Assembly: GCA_016742175.1 (NCBI GenBank)
Contig: JACVCH010000007.1
Location: 62,001 to 126,000, forward strand
Length of the DNA: 64,000 bases
Source: Rhizobiaceae bacterium
GTDB lineage: Bacteria; Pseudomonadota; Alphaproteobacteria; Rhizobiales; Rhizobiaceae
Direction of reading: 5' to 3'
Below the pieces are notes generated by a model. The model did no database searches, was not told where the DNA came from, and worked only from the letters and a program-made list of their open reading frames with translations. Made by a program: the position numbers and the translations under genes. Shown here one piece after another: positions 33,941 through 42,300 of the stretch (positions are counted from its first letter, which is position 1; each line of letters opens with the position of its first letter).

Positions 33941-36391
33941 ATGTCGGAAAGATTAGTCATCATCGGCAACGGCATGGCCCCCGGGCGCATGCTGGAGCAT
34001 CTGATCGAAGCCGCGCCCGGCCGTTATGCGATCACCATCTTCAACGCCGAGCCGCGCGTGAACTACGACCGCATCATGCTGTCGCCGGTCCTGTCGGGCG
34101 AGAAGGCCTATGAGGAGATCGTGATCCACGGCGACGGCTGGTACGTCGCCAACGGCATCACGCTCTACAAGGGCCACCGCATCGTCGCCATCGACCGCGA
34201 GGCGAAGACGGTGACCTCGGACCGGGGCGTGACCGAGCCCTACGACCGGCTGGTGATCGCGACCGGCTCCGTGCCGTTCATCATCCCGGTGCCCGGCGCT
34301 GACCTTCCGGGCGTCATCACCTATCGCGACCTCGACGACGTCAACGCCATGCTTCTCGCCGCGCAGTCGCGGCAGAAGGCGGTGGTGATCGGCGGCGGCC
34401 TGCTCGGCCTCGAAGCCGCGGCGGGCCTCAAGGAACGCGGCATGGAGGTGACCGTGCTGCACGTGATGCCGACGCTGATGGAGCGCCAGCTCGACCCGGC
34501 GGCGGGCTATCTGTTGCAAAAGGCCGTCGAGGCGCGCGGCATCGAGGTGCTGACCAAGGCCAACACCAGGGCGATCGTCGGCGACGGCAGGGTCGAGGGC
34601 ATCGAGCTTGCCGACGGGACGATCGTTGCGGCGAGTCTCGTCGTCATGGCGGTCGGCATCCGGCCCAACGCCGCGCTGGCGAAGGAAGCGGGGCTCGCGA
34701 CCAATCGCGGCATCGTCACGGACGGACGCATGCGCACGTCCGACCCGGCGATCCTGACGGTCGGCGAATGCGCCGAAGTCGGCGGCCATGTCTACGGCCT
34801 CGTCGCGCCGCTCTACGAGATGGCGCGCGTGGCGGCCGACGAACTGGCGGGCGGCGCGGCCGGCAGCTTCGTCCATGCCGACACGCCGACCAAGCTGAAG
34901 GTCACCGGCATCGACCTTTATTCGCTGGGCGATTTCGCCGATGGCGACGACCGCGAGGAGATCATCCTGCGCGACGCCTCGGCCGGCATCTACAAGCGCG
35001 TCGTCCTCAAGGACAACCGGATCATCGGGACGGTGCTCTTCGGCGAGACGGGCGACGGCGCCTGGTTCAACGATTTGAAGAAGAAGGCGACCGACATCTC
35101 GCAGATGCGCGACACGCTGATCTTCGGCCAGATGTTCCAGGGGGGTGCCCCGGCGGACCCTCTGGCGGCCGTTGCGGCCTTGGCGGATGACGCCGAGATC
35201 TGCGGCTGCAACGGCGTCTGCAAGGGCAAGATCACCGGCACGATCACCGCGAAGGGCCTGACGAGCCTCGACGAGGTGCGCGCGCACACCAAGGCGTCGG
35301 CGTCGTGCGGCACGTGCACCGGGCTCGTCGAGAAGCTGATGACGTTGACGCTTGGCGACACCTACAGCCCCGCCGCCGTCCAGCCCATGTGCGGCTGCAC
35401 GGACCTTGGCCATGACGATGTGCGCCGGCTGATCCGGGCGCGGCAGTTGAAGACCATACCGGCGGTGATGCAGGAACTGGAGTGGAAGACCTCCTGCGGC
35501 TGCGCCAAGTGCCGGCCGGCGCTGAACTACTACCTCGTCTGCGACTGGCCGGACGAATATGCCGACGACTACCAGTCGCGCTTCGTCAACGAGCGCGTCC
35601 ACGCCAACATCCAGAAGGACGGCACCTATTCGGTCGTCCCGCGCATGTGGGGCGGAGTGACGAGCGCGGCGGAACTGCGCGCCATCGCCGACGTGGTCGA
35701 CAAGTTCGCGATCCCGACGGTGAAGGTGACGGGCGGCCAGCGTATCGACATGCTGGGAATCCGCAAGGAGGATTTGCCCGCCGTCTGGTCCGACCTCGGC
35801 CAGGCGGGGTTCGTTTCCGGCCATGCCTACGCCAAGGGCCTGCGCACCGTGAAAACCTGCGTCGGCACCGACTGGTGCCGCTTCGGAACGCAGGATTCGA
35901 CCGGCTTCGGCATCCGCATCGAAAAGTTCATGTGGGGCTCGTGGACGCCGGCGAAGGTCAAGATGGCCGTCTCCGGCTGTCCGCGCAACTGCGCCGAGGC
36001 GACGTGCAAGGATGTCGGCGTGATCTGCGTCGATTCCGGCTACGAGATTCACTTCGCGGGAGCGGCCGGACTCGACATCAAGGGTACGGAGGTGCTGGGT
36101 CTGGTCAAGACCGAGGACGAGGCGCTGGAGGTGATCGTCGCGGTCGTCCAGATGTATCGCGAGCAGGCGCGCTATCTGGAGCGCATCTACAAATGGGCCA
36201 AGCGCGTCGGCACGGACGAGGTGCGCCGACAGGTGCTCGACGATGCCGAGCGGCGCAGGGCCTATTTCGACCGCTTCGTGTTCTCCCAGAAATTCGCGCA
36301 GGTCGATCCCTGGTCCGAGCGCGTCTCGGGCAAGGACAAGCACGAGTTCCGCCCGATCACGGCGCTCGCCTTCAAGGAGGCGGCGGAATGA
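33941..36391 (+). CDS. nirB: Assimilatory nitrite reductase [NAD(P)H] large subunit
   Basis: An 816-residue NirB. Order: FAD/NADH oxidoreductase (about 1-400, LVIIGNGMAPGRMLEHLIEA, VVIGGGLLGLEAAAGL), BFD-type [2Fe-2S] region (about 420-480, CGCNGVCKG, SCGTCTGL), a linker with CGCAKCRPALNYY, then sulfite/nitrite reductase repeats with the [4Fe-4S]-siroheme cysteines in VGTDWCRFGTQDS and SGCPRNCAEATCKD. It reduces nitrite to ammonium with six electrons. ATG 33941 with GAGGAG upstream is preferred over ATG 33920 in the narK overlap. A very long open frame upstream lies inside narK and is not coding here. Confidence 0.95.
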   Translation: MSERLVIIGNGMAPGRMLEHLIEAAPGRYAITIFNAEPRVNYDRIMLSPVLSGEKAYEEIVIHGDGWYVANGITLYKGHRIVAIDREAKTVTSDRGVTEPYDRLVIATGSVPFIIPVPGADLPGVITYRDLDDVNAMLLAAQSRQKAVVIGGGLLGLEAAAGLKERGMEVTVLHVMPTLMERQLDPAAGYLLQKAVEARGIEVLTKANTRAIVGDGRVEGIELADGTIVAASLVVMAVGIRPNAALAKEAGLATNRGIVTDGRMRTSDPAILTVGECAEVGGHVYGLVAPLYEMARVAADELAGGAAGSFVHADTPTKLKVTGIDLYSLGDFADGDDREEIILRDASAGIYKRVVLKDNRIIGTVLFGETGDGAWFNDLKKKATDISQMRDTLIFGQMFQGGAPADPLAAVAALADDAEICGCNGVCKGKITGTITAKGLTSLDEVRAHTKASASCGTCTGLVEKLMTLTLGDTYSPAAVQPMCGCTDLGHDDVRRLIRARQLKTIPAVMQELEWKTSCGCAKCRPALNYYLVCDWPDEYADDYQSRFVNERVHANIQKDGTYSVVPRMWGGVTSAAELRAIADVVDKFAIPTVKVTGGQRIDMLGIRKEDLPAVWSDLGQAGFVSGHAYAKGLRTVKTCVGTDWCRFGTQDSTGFGIRIEKFMWGSWTPAKVKMAVSGCPRNCAEATCKDVGVICVDSGYEIHFAGAAGLDIKGTEVLGLVKTEDEALEVIVAVVQMYREQARYLERIYKWAKRVGTDEVRRQVLDDAERRRAYFDRFVFSQKFAQVDPWSERVSGKDKHEFRPITALAFKEAAE

Positions 36392-36726
36392 GCGCGGAGC
36401 ACTGGTTCGACATAGGCACGATCGCCGACATTCCGCAGCGCGGCGCGCGCTGCGTGGCGACGCCACAGGGACGGATCGGCGTCTTCCGCACCGCCGACGA
36501 CCGCATCTTCGCCATCGAAGATCACTGTCCGCACCGCGGTGGGCATCTGAGCGAGGGCATCGTCCACGGCGCGGCGGTGACCTGTCCTCTGCACAACTGG
36601 GTGATCTCGCTCGAGACCGGCAAGGCGCTGGGGGCCGACGAGGGCGCGGTCAGGACGATTTCCGTCAGGGTCGAGGAGGGCCGCATCCGGCTCGGCCTCG
36701 AACCCGCGATCCTGGCGGCGGAGTGA
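36388..36726 (+). CDS. nirD: Nitrite reductase small subunit
   Basis: A 112-residue Rieske-fold NirD. Both halves of the cluster motif are intact (EDHCPHRGGHLSEG and CPLHNW), so this copy probably still binds a [2Fe-2S] cluster, whereas many NirD proteins have lost the ligands. ATG overlaps the nirB stop (ATGA). It associates with NirB in the cytoplasm. Confidence 0.92.
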   Translation: MSAEHWFDIGTIADIPQRGARCVATPQGRIGVFRTADDRIFAIEDHCPHRGGHLSEGIVHGAAVTCPLHNWVISLETGKALGADEGAVRTISVRVEEGRIRLGLEPAILAAE

Positions 36727-36731
36727 GCGCG

Positions 36732-39401
36732 ATGCAGGATCGCCCGGTGGCCGAGGTGAGGACGACCTGCCCCTATTGCGGGGTGGGTTGCGGCGTGCTG
36801 GCGAAGGTCGCCGCAAATAGCGAGGTCACCATCCGCGGCGACCCGGACCATCCGGCCAATTTCGGCCGGCTCTGCTCCAAGGGCGCGGCGCTCGGCGAGA
36901 CGATGGGTCTCGACGGCCGCCTGCTTCATCCCGAGATCGGCGGCAGGCGCGCCGGGTGGGACGAAGCGCTGGACCTCGTCGCTTCGCGCTTCTCCGAGAC
37001 GGTCGCGGAGCATGGGCCGGACGCCGTCGCCTTCTACGTTTCGGGCCAGTTGCTGACCGAGGACTACTACGTCGCCAACAAGCTGATGAAGGGCTTCATC
37101 GGCTCGGGCAACATCGACACCAATTCGCGCCTGTGCATGGCGTCGTCGGTCGCCGGCCACCGCCGCGCCTTCGGCGAGGATGTGGTGCCGGGCGTCTACG
37201 CCGATTTCGAGGAGGCCGACCTGATCGTGCTCGTCGGGTCGAACACGGCCTGGTGCCATCCGGTGCTCTACCAGCGGATGCTGGCCGCGCGAAAGGCGCG
37301 GGGAACGAAGATCGTCGTCATCGATCCGCGCCGCACCGCGACGGCGGAGGAATGCGACCTGCATCTGCCGCTTGATCCGGGCACGGACGTCCTGCTCTTC
37401 AACGGGCTGCTCGCGCATCTCGCGCGGAGGGGCGCGGTCGATGACGACTATGTCGCGACGCATACGAACGGATTTGCGGAAGCGCTGGCACTGGCAAACG
37501 CGGACGCGCCCTCGGTCGAGGACGTCGCACGCGGTTGTGGGCTTCGGGCGGCGGATTTGCAGGCATTCTTCGACGCTTTCGCCGCGACGCCGCGCACGGT
37601 CACGGTCTATAGCCAGGGCGTCAACCAGTCGGCCCACGGCACCGACAAGGTCAACGCCATCCTCAACTGCCATCTGGCGTCGGGGCGGATCGGGCGGCCG
37701 GGGGCGGGGCCGTTCTCGGTGACGGGACAGCCCAACGCGATGGGTGGGCGCGAGGTCGGCGGGCTCGCGAACCAGCTCGCCGCGCACATGAATTTCGACG
37801 TGCCGGCCGACATCGACCGCGTCGCGCGCTTCTGGAACGCGCCGGACATCGCGCGCAGGCCGGGACTGAAGGCGGTCGATCTGTTTCGCGCGATTGGTGA
37901 CGGCAAGGTCAAGGCGCTCTGGATCATGGGCACCAATCCGGCCGCGTCGATGCCCGACGCGAACCGGGTGCGCGCAGCGCTCAAGGCGTGCGACTTCGTG
38001 GTCGCCTCGGACGTCACACGCACGGACACGACCGGCTTCGCCGACGTGCTCCTGCCCGCCGCCGCCTGGGGTGAAAAGGAGGGCACGGTGACGAATTCGG
38101 AGCGCCGCATGTCGCGCCAGCGCGCCTTCCTGCCGCTGCCCGGCGAGGTGCGGGCCGACTGGCGCATCGTCTGCGATGTGGCGCGACGCATGGGCTTTGG
38201 CGATGCGTTCAGGTTTGACGGGCCGGCTGCGATCCTGCGCGAACACGCGGCGTTATCGGCATTCGAGAACGAAGGCGGGCGGCAGTTCGACATCGGTCAT
38301 CTGGCGGATATCGACGACGATCACTATCGCGATCTCGAACCGCGCCTCTGGCCGGCGCGGGCGGGCGGCAATCCCGAGCGGCTCTTCTCCGACGGTCGCT
38401 TCGCAACGCCCGACGGCCGCGCCCGGTTCGTGGCGGTGCGCCAGGAAGGGCCGGCGCTGCCGGTGACGGCCGACCGGCCGCTCGTGCTCAACACCGGCCG
38501 CATGCGCGACCAGTGGCATACGATGACGCGCACCGGCCGCGTGCCGCGCCTTGCCGCCAACGCGCCCGAACCGGCGGTCGACCTTCACCCGCGCGATGCG
38601 CTGGCGAACGGCCTGCGCGACGGCGACCTGGCGCGGATCGAGACGCGGTTCGGCTTCGCCCGCGCGCGGGTTCGCACGAGCGACGGGCAGCGTCCCGGCC
38701 ATGCCTTCCTGCCGATGCACTGGAGCGGCCGGTTCGCCGCCCTGTCGGGCGCGGGTGCGCTCTCCTCGCCCGTCACCGATGCCTTCTCCGGCCAGCCCGA
38801 ACTGAAGCACGTGCCGGCGCGAATCGCGCGCGAGGCGGTCGCCTGGCAGGCCGTGCTCCTGACCCGCCGCGACTTGCGTCCGACCGGCTTCGTCCACTGG
38901 AGCCGGCAGGCGGTCGTGGGCGGCTGGTCCTATGTGCTGACCGGCACGGAGACGCCCGATCAGGGCATCCTTCTGGCGCGCGCTTTGCTGCCAGCGATGG
39001 GCGAAAGCCTCGTCGAATATCGCGACAGGCATGGGCTCAACTATCGCGCCGCGATGCTCGACGGCGCGGGTTCGCTGGCGGAGGCGCTGATGGTCGCACC
39101 CGTCGGCCATCTGCCGGATGCGGCCTGGCTGACGTCGCTGCTCGGCTCGCCGGAGCCGCTTTCGATGAGCGAGCGGCGGGCGCTCTTGTCCGGCCGCGCG
39201 CCGGAGGCGGGACCCTCGATCGGCCGCGTCGTCTGCGCCTGCTTCAATGTCGGCGTCAACCAGCTTGCCGACGCCGCGCAGTCGGGCTGCCGCAGCCTCG
39301 ACGCCATCGGCCAGGCGCTCGGCGCCGGCACCAATTGCGGCTCGTGCCGCTCCGAGATCAGGAGGATCGTCGATGCATATCCTGCCCAGGCAGCCGAGTG
39401 A
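36732..39401 (+). CDS. nasA: Assimilatory nitrate reductase catalytic subunit
   Basis: An 889-residue molybdopterin oxidoreductase. The N-terminal [4Fe-4S] motif is CPYCGVGCGV...CSKG, followed by the molybdopterin domains (NTNSRLCMASSVAGHRRAFG with the Mo-ligand cysteine region, GVNQSAHGTDKVNAI, GQPNAMGGREVGG) and the MopB C-terminal domain. The last about 60 residues form a BFD-like [2Fe-2S] domain (VVCACFNVG...NCGSCRSEI), typical of the larger NasA type that receives electrons from a flavoprotein or ferredoxin. ATG 36732 is used; GTG 36723 overlapping the nirD stop is an alternative. No separate NasB-like reductase is encoded here. Confidence 0.93.
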   Translation: MQDRPVAEVRTTCPYCGVGCGVLAKVAANSEVTIRGDPDHPANFGRLCSKGAALGETMGLDGRLLHPEIGGRRAGWDEALDLVASRFSETVAEHGPDAVAFYVSGQLLTEDYYVANKLMKGFIGSGNIDTNSRLCMASSVAGHRRAFGEDVVPGVYADFEEADLIVLVGSNTAWCHPVLYQRMLAARKARGTKIVVIDPRRTATAEECDLHLPLDPGTDVLLFNGLLAHLARRGAVDDDYVATHTNGFAEALALANADAPSVEDVARGCGLRAADLQAFFDAFAATPRTVTVYSQGVNQSAHGTDKVNAILNCHLASGRIGRPGAGPFSVTGQPNAMGGREVGGLANQLAAHMNFDVPADIDRVARFWNAPDIARRPGLKAVDLFRAIGDGKVKALWIMGTNPAASMPDANRVRAALKACDFVVASDVTRTDTTGFADVLLPAAAWGEKEGTVTNSERRMSRQRAFLPLPGEVRADWRIVCDVARRMGFGDAFRFDGPAAILREHAALSAFENEGGRQFDIGHLADIDDDHYRDLEPRLWPARAGGNPERLFSDGRFATPDGRARFVAVRQEGPALPVTADRPLVLNTGRMRDQWHTMTRTGRVPRLAANAPEPAVDLHPRDALANGLRDGDLARIETRFGFARARVRTSDGQRPGHAFLPMHWSGRFAALSGAGALSSPVTDAFSGQPELKHVPARIAREAVAWQAVLLTRRDLRPTGFVHWSRQAVVGGWSYVLTGTETPDQGILLARALLPAMGESLVEYRDRHGLNYRAAMLDGAGSLAEALMVAPVGHLPDAAWLTSLLGSPEPLSMSERRALLSGRAPEAGPSIGRVVCACFNVGVNQLADAAQSGCRSLDAIGQALGAGTNCGSCRSEIRRIVDAYPAQAAE

Positions 39402-40806
39402 CGCCGCGCCGGCCCGCATCCGGCCGCTCAGCGTCCTGCCGGTCTTCTACGACCTTGCCGGCCGGCTGGCCGTCGTCGCCGGCGGCTCGGCGGCCGCCGC
39501 CTGGAAGGCCGAGTTGATCGCGGCGGCGGGCGCCGACCTTCACGTCTACGCGCCGCACGAAGGCCGGTGCGACGAGCTTGTCCGCCTTGCCGAACGCGAA
39601 CAGGGCGTGACGCTTCATGACCGGGCGTGGCAGGCAGGCGATCTGGCCGATGCCGTGCTTGCCGTGGCGGACGCGGAGGATGAAGCGGAGGCCGGGCGCT
39701 TTCGCGCTGCCGCCCGCGCGGCGGGTGCGGCCTGCAACGTCATCGACAAGCCGGCCTTCTGCGATTTCCAGTTCGGTGGGATCGTCAACCGGTCGCCGGC
39801 GGTGATCGGCATTTCGACGGCGGGTGCGGCGCCGATCGTCGGACAGGCGATCCGCCGCCGCATCGAAACGCTGCTCCCGCCCGCGCTCGCCGAGTGGACG
39901 GCGCTGGCGCGCGACTGGCGCGAAAAAGTGAACCAAAAGCTGGCCATGGGCGCGCCGCGCCGCGCCTTCTGGGAGCGGTTTGCCGACCGGGCTTTTGGCG
40001 AAGCGCCTGCAGCCGATACCGACATCGACGCGATGATCCGCGAGGGTGGTGCGAGCCGGGAAGGGCACGTCACCTTCGTCGGCGCGGGACCGGGCGATGC
40101 CGAACTCCTGACGCTGAAGGCGATGCGGGCGTTGCAGGCGGCCGATGTCATCCTCTTCGACGACCTCGTTTCCGACGCTGTGCTGGAACTCGCCCGGCGC
40201 GAGGCGCGGCGCATTCTCGTCGGCAAGCGGGCGGGCCGGCCAAGCTGCAGGCAGCACGAAATCAACGACATGATGGTCGCGCTGGCAAAGGCCGGGCGGC
40301 GCGTCGTGCGGCTGAAGTCGGGCGATCCGATGATCTTCGGCCGCGCCGGCGAGGAGATCGAGGCGCTGCGCGCGGCGGGGATTGGCTTCGACGTGGTGCC
40401 GGGCATCACGGCGGGCCTCGCCATGGCGTCGGCGCTCGGCCTCTCGCTCACCCATCGCGACAGGGCGAAATCCGTGCGCTTCGTGACCGGCCATACCAAG
40501 AAGGGCGGCCTGCCGGACGATGTCGACTGGACGGCGATCGCGGACCCGTCGGCGACGACCATCTTCTACATGGGCGCGCGCATGGCGGGCGAGATCGCGG
40601 CGACGCTGGTCGCCCGTGGCATGGCGCCGGCGACGCCCGTCGCCATCGCCGCCGATCTTGGGCGACCGACCGAGCGTCTCGGCCGCACCGATCTGGCAGG
40701 CCTGGCGCAGGCGCTTTCAGCGTTCGACGCCGACCAGGCGATCCTGATCGGCGTCGGGTCCGTGTTCGCGCAACGGGCGGTGCTGGACGCCGCCAAGGTC
40801 GCCTAG
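39373..40806 (+). CDS. cysG: Siroheme synthase (precorrin-2 dehydrogenase/ferrochelatase and uroporphyrinogen III methyltransferase)
   Basis: A 477-residue CysG. N-terminal domain (about 15-220): VFYDLAGRLAVVAGGSAAAA and NVIDKPAFCDFQFGGIVNRS, NAD-dependent precorrin-2 oxidation and iron insertion. C-terminal SUMT domain (about 228-470): FVGAGPGDAELLTLKAMRAL, VRLKSGDPMIFGRAGEE and VPGITAGLAMASALG. It supplies siroheme to NirB. ATG 39373 follows AGGAGG and overlaps the nasA end by 29 bases. Last gene of the nitrate operon; its stop overlaps the end of a TRAP permease remnant on the other strand. Confidence 0.94.
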   Translation: MHILPRQPSDAAPARIRPLSVLPVFYDLAGRLAVVAGGSAAAAWKAELIAAAGADLHVYAPHEGRCDELVRLAEREQGVTLHDRAWQAGDLADAVLAVADAEDEAEAGRFRAAARAAGAACNVIDKPAFCDFQFGGIVNRSPAVIGISTAGAAPIVGQAIRRRIETLLPPALAEWTALARDWREKVNQKLAMGAPRRAFWERFADRAFGEAPAADTDIDAMIREGGASREGHVTFVGAGPGDAELLTLKAMRALQAADVILFDDLVSDAVLELARREARRILVGKRAGRPSCRQHEINDMMVALAKAGRRVVRLKSGDPMIFGRAGEEIEALRAAGIGFDVVPGITAGLAMASALGLSLTHRDRAKSVRFVTGHTKKGGLPDDVDWTAIADPSATTIFYMGARMAGEIAATLVARGMAPATPVAIAADLGRPTERLGRTDLAGLAQALSAFDADQAILIGVGSVFAQRAVLDAAKVA

Positions 40807-41126
40807 CGCCCGAAGCCCGATTGCTGGGGCAGCCACAGCGCGAGCTGCGGGAAGGCCCAGACGATGAAGAGCCCGACGATCAGGATGCCGACATAGGGCG
40901 CGGCGCCGCGCATGATCTGCGTCAGCGGGGCGCCGGTGATGCCTTTGAGGACGAAGAGGTTCATGCCGACCGGCGGCGTGATCAGCGCCAGTTCGAGGTT
41001 GCCGGCCGCCGCGATGATCATGAACAGCATCGCGCAGGTGCGCATCGTCTGCCAGGTGCAGTCGACGAGATCGCGCAGCGAGACGTTGCGGTAGACGAGG
41101 AGCTTGCCGCCGTGAAGGCGCTGCAT
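40803..41126 (-). pseudogene. Remnant of a TRAP large permease (dctM), internally deleted
   Basis: A 107-residue open frame whose C-terminal 60 residues are clearly the end of a DctM permease (NLELALITPPVGMNLFVLKG, then a last hydrophobic span and a short tail). The first 45 residues (RNVSLRDLVDCTWQTMRTCA, then MLFMIIAAA) resemble a segment normally found some 140 residues earlier in DctM. The two parts are joined directly, so the protein has lost most of its C-terminal half and all of its N-terminal half. No dctP or dctQ is adjacent. It lies wedged between cysG and the Mrp operon and is best read as a decaying gene. Confidence 0.75.
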
Positions 41127-41147
41127 CCGGATGGCGATGAGGAGGGG

Positions 41148-41540
41148 TCAGGCGTCGGCCCGGTTCTCGTCCGTTTCGGACGGTCGGTCGGACTTCACGA
41201 TCGGCGGGATGCCGGGATTGTTGTCGGACCGGTCGCGGTAGATCGCGGCGCGGCCGAGCATCATCAAGGTGACGGGTGTCGTCACCGTGACGAAGACGCC
41301 GATCAGGATCTCGTGGATGACGGGCCTTGCGGCGGCGGCGGTGAAGAAGATCATCGAGCCCATCACCATGCCGCCCGCGCCCCAGCTCGTCGCGAGCGTC
41401 GGCGCATGGATGCGGTCGTAGAAGGAGCCGAGCCGGGCCAGCCCGAAGGCGCCGATCAGCGCCAAAGTGGCGCCGAGCAGGATGAAGGCCGCGCTGAGGA
41501 TCGCGGCCCAGAGCGGGACTTCTGCATAGGCGACGCTCAT
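41148..41540 (-). CDS. phaG: Mrp/Pha cation:proton antiporter subunit G
   Basis: A 130-residue protein with three spans, MnhG/PhaG family: AAFILLGATLALIGAFGLAR, the conserved RLGSFYDRIHAPTLATSWGA block and a third span. The hydrophilic tail (about 30 residues) is longer than usual. Last gene of the phaABCDEFG operon; its ATG overlaps the phaF stop by 4 bases (TCAT on the plus strand). Confidence 0.9.
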   Translation of the reverse strand: MSVAYAEVPLWAAILSAAFILLGATLALIGAFGLARLGSFYDRIHAPTLATSWGAGGMVMGSMIFFTAAAARPVIHEILIGVFVTVTTPVTLMMLGRAAIYRDRSDNNPGIPPIVKSDRPSETDENRADA

Positions 41541-41818
41541 TCGATCACCTCGCCGCGCATGAGGAACTTGGCGAGGGCCACGGTCGCCACGAAGCCCAGC
41601 ATGCCGATGATGAGGGCGGCCTCGAAATAGAGCGTGTTGCCGGTGCGCACGCCGAAGGCGAGCAACTGGAGCATGGCGCAGACATAGAGCCCGTCCAGCG
41701 CCAGCACCCGGTCCTGCGCGCGCGGGCCGACCGCCATCCGATAGGTGCAGAACAGCATGGCGATGGCGAGGAAGGACTGGGCGACGAACAGCGCCACCTG
41801 CATGATCAGGACGTTCAT
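41537..41818 (-). CDS. phaF: Mrp/Pha cation:proton antiporter subunit F
   Basis: A 93-residue three-span protein of the MnhF family, with the conserved YRMAVGPRAQDRVLALDGLY block between spans 1 and 2. Start 41818 is set by the ATGA overlap with phaE; a longer frame upstream lies inside phaE. Part of the multi-subunit sodium or potassium/proton antiporter used in pH and salt homeostasis. Confidence 0.9.
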   Translation of the reverse strand: MNVLIMQVALFVAQSFLAIAMLFCTYRMAVGPRAQDRVLALDGLYVCAMLQLLAFGVRTGNTLYFEAALIIGMLGFVATVALAKFLMRGEVIE

Positions 41819-42300
41819 TCGAAGATCTCCAGCAGCAGGCGCTCGTAGCGATTGGCGATGAGGTCGATCCATGTCGCCTCGTCGACGAGGTCGAAGACGT
41901 GGATCAGGAGCGTTCCGCGCGCCGAATTGTAGTCGAGCCAGGCGGTGCCGGGCGTGCTCGTCAGGACGATGGAGAGGACGGCGAGCGCCGACGGGTTGGT
42001 CAGCCGGATCGGCACGAGGATGAAGCCGGAATTGCGCTGGTAGCGCTTGCCCGACAGGATGATGCGCGCGACCGCGAAATTGGAGCGGACGATGTCGTAG
42101 AGGACGATGCCGAAGAGTTCCGTGATGGCCGCGAAGCGCCGGATGCGCGGGCTGGCCTCGCCGAGCGCGCGCAGCGCGTTGCTCGCGCCGATGGCGACGA
42201 GTACGGCGAGGATCGCATGGCCCGGCGTGAAGCCGGACAGCGCCAGCCACATGAAGGCGAGGCCGGCGGCGAGCAGCGGATAGGGCAGGATGGCTCTCAC
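41815..42300 (-). CDS. phaE: Mrp/Pha cation:proton antiporter subunit E
   Basis: A 161-residue MnhE-family protein: two to three N-terminal spans, the YDIVRSNFAVARIILSG helix, then the cytoplasmic domain with LTNPSALAVLSIVLTSTPGT and HVFDLVDEATWIDLIANRYE. Overlaps phaD by 4 bases and phaF by 4 bases. Confidence 0.9.
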   Translation of the reverse strand: MRAILPYPLLAAGLAFMWLALSGFTPGHAILAVLVAIGASNALRALGEASPRIRRFAAITELFGIVLYDIVRSNFAVARIILSGKRYQRNSGFILVPIRLTNPSALAVLSIVLTSTPGTAWLDYNSARGTLLIHVFDLVDEATWIDLIANRYERLLLEIFE

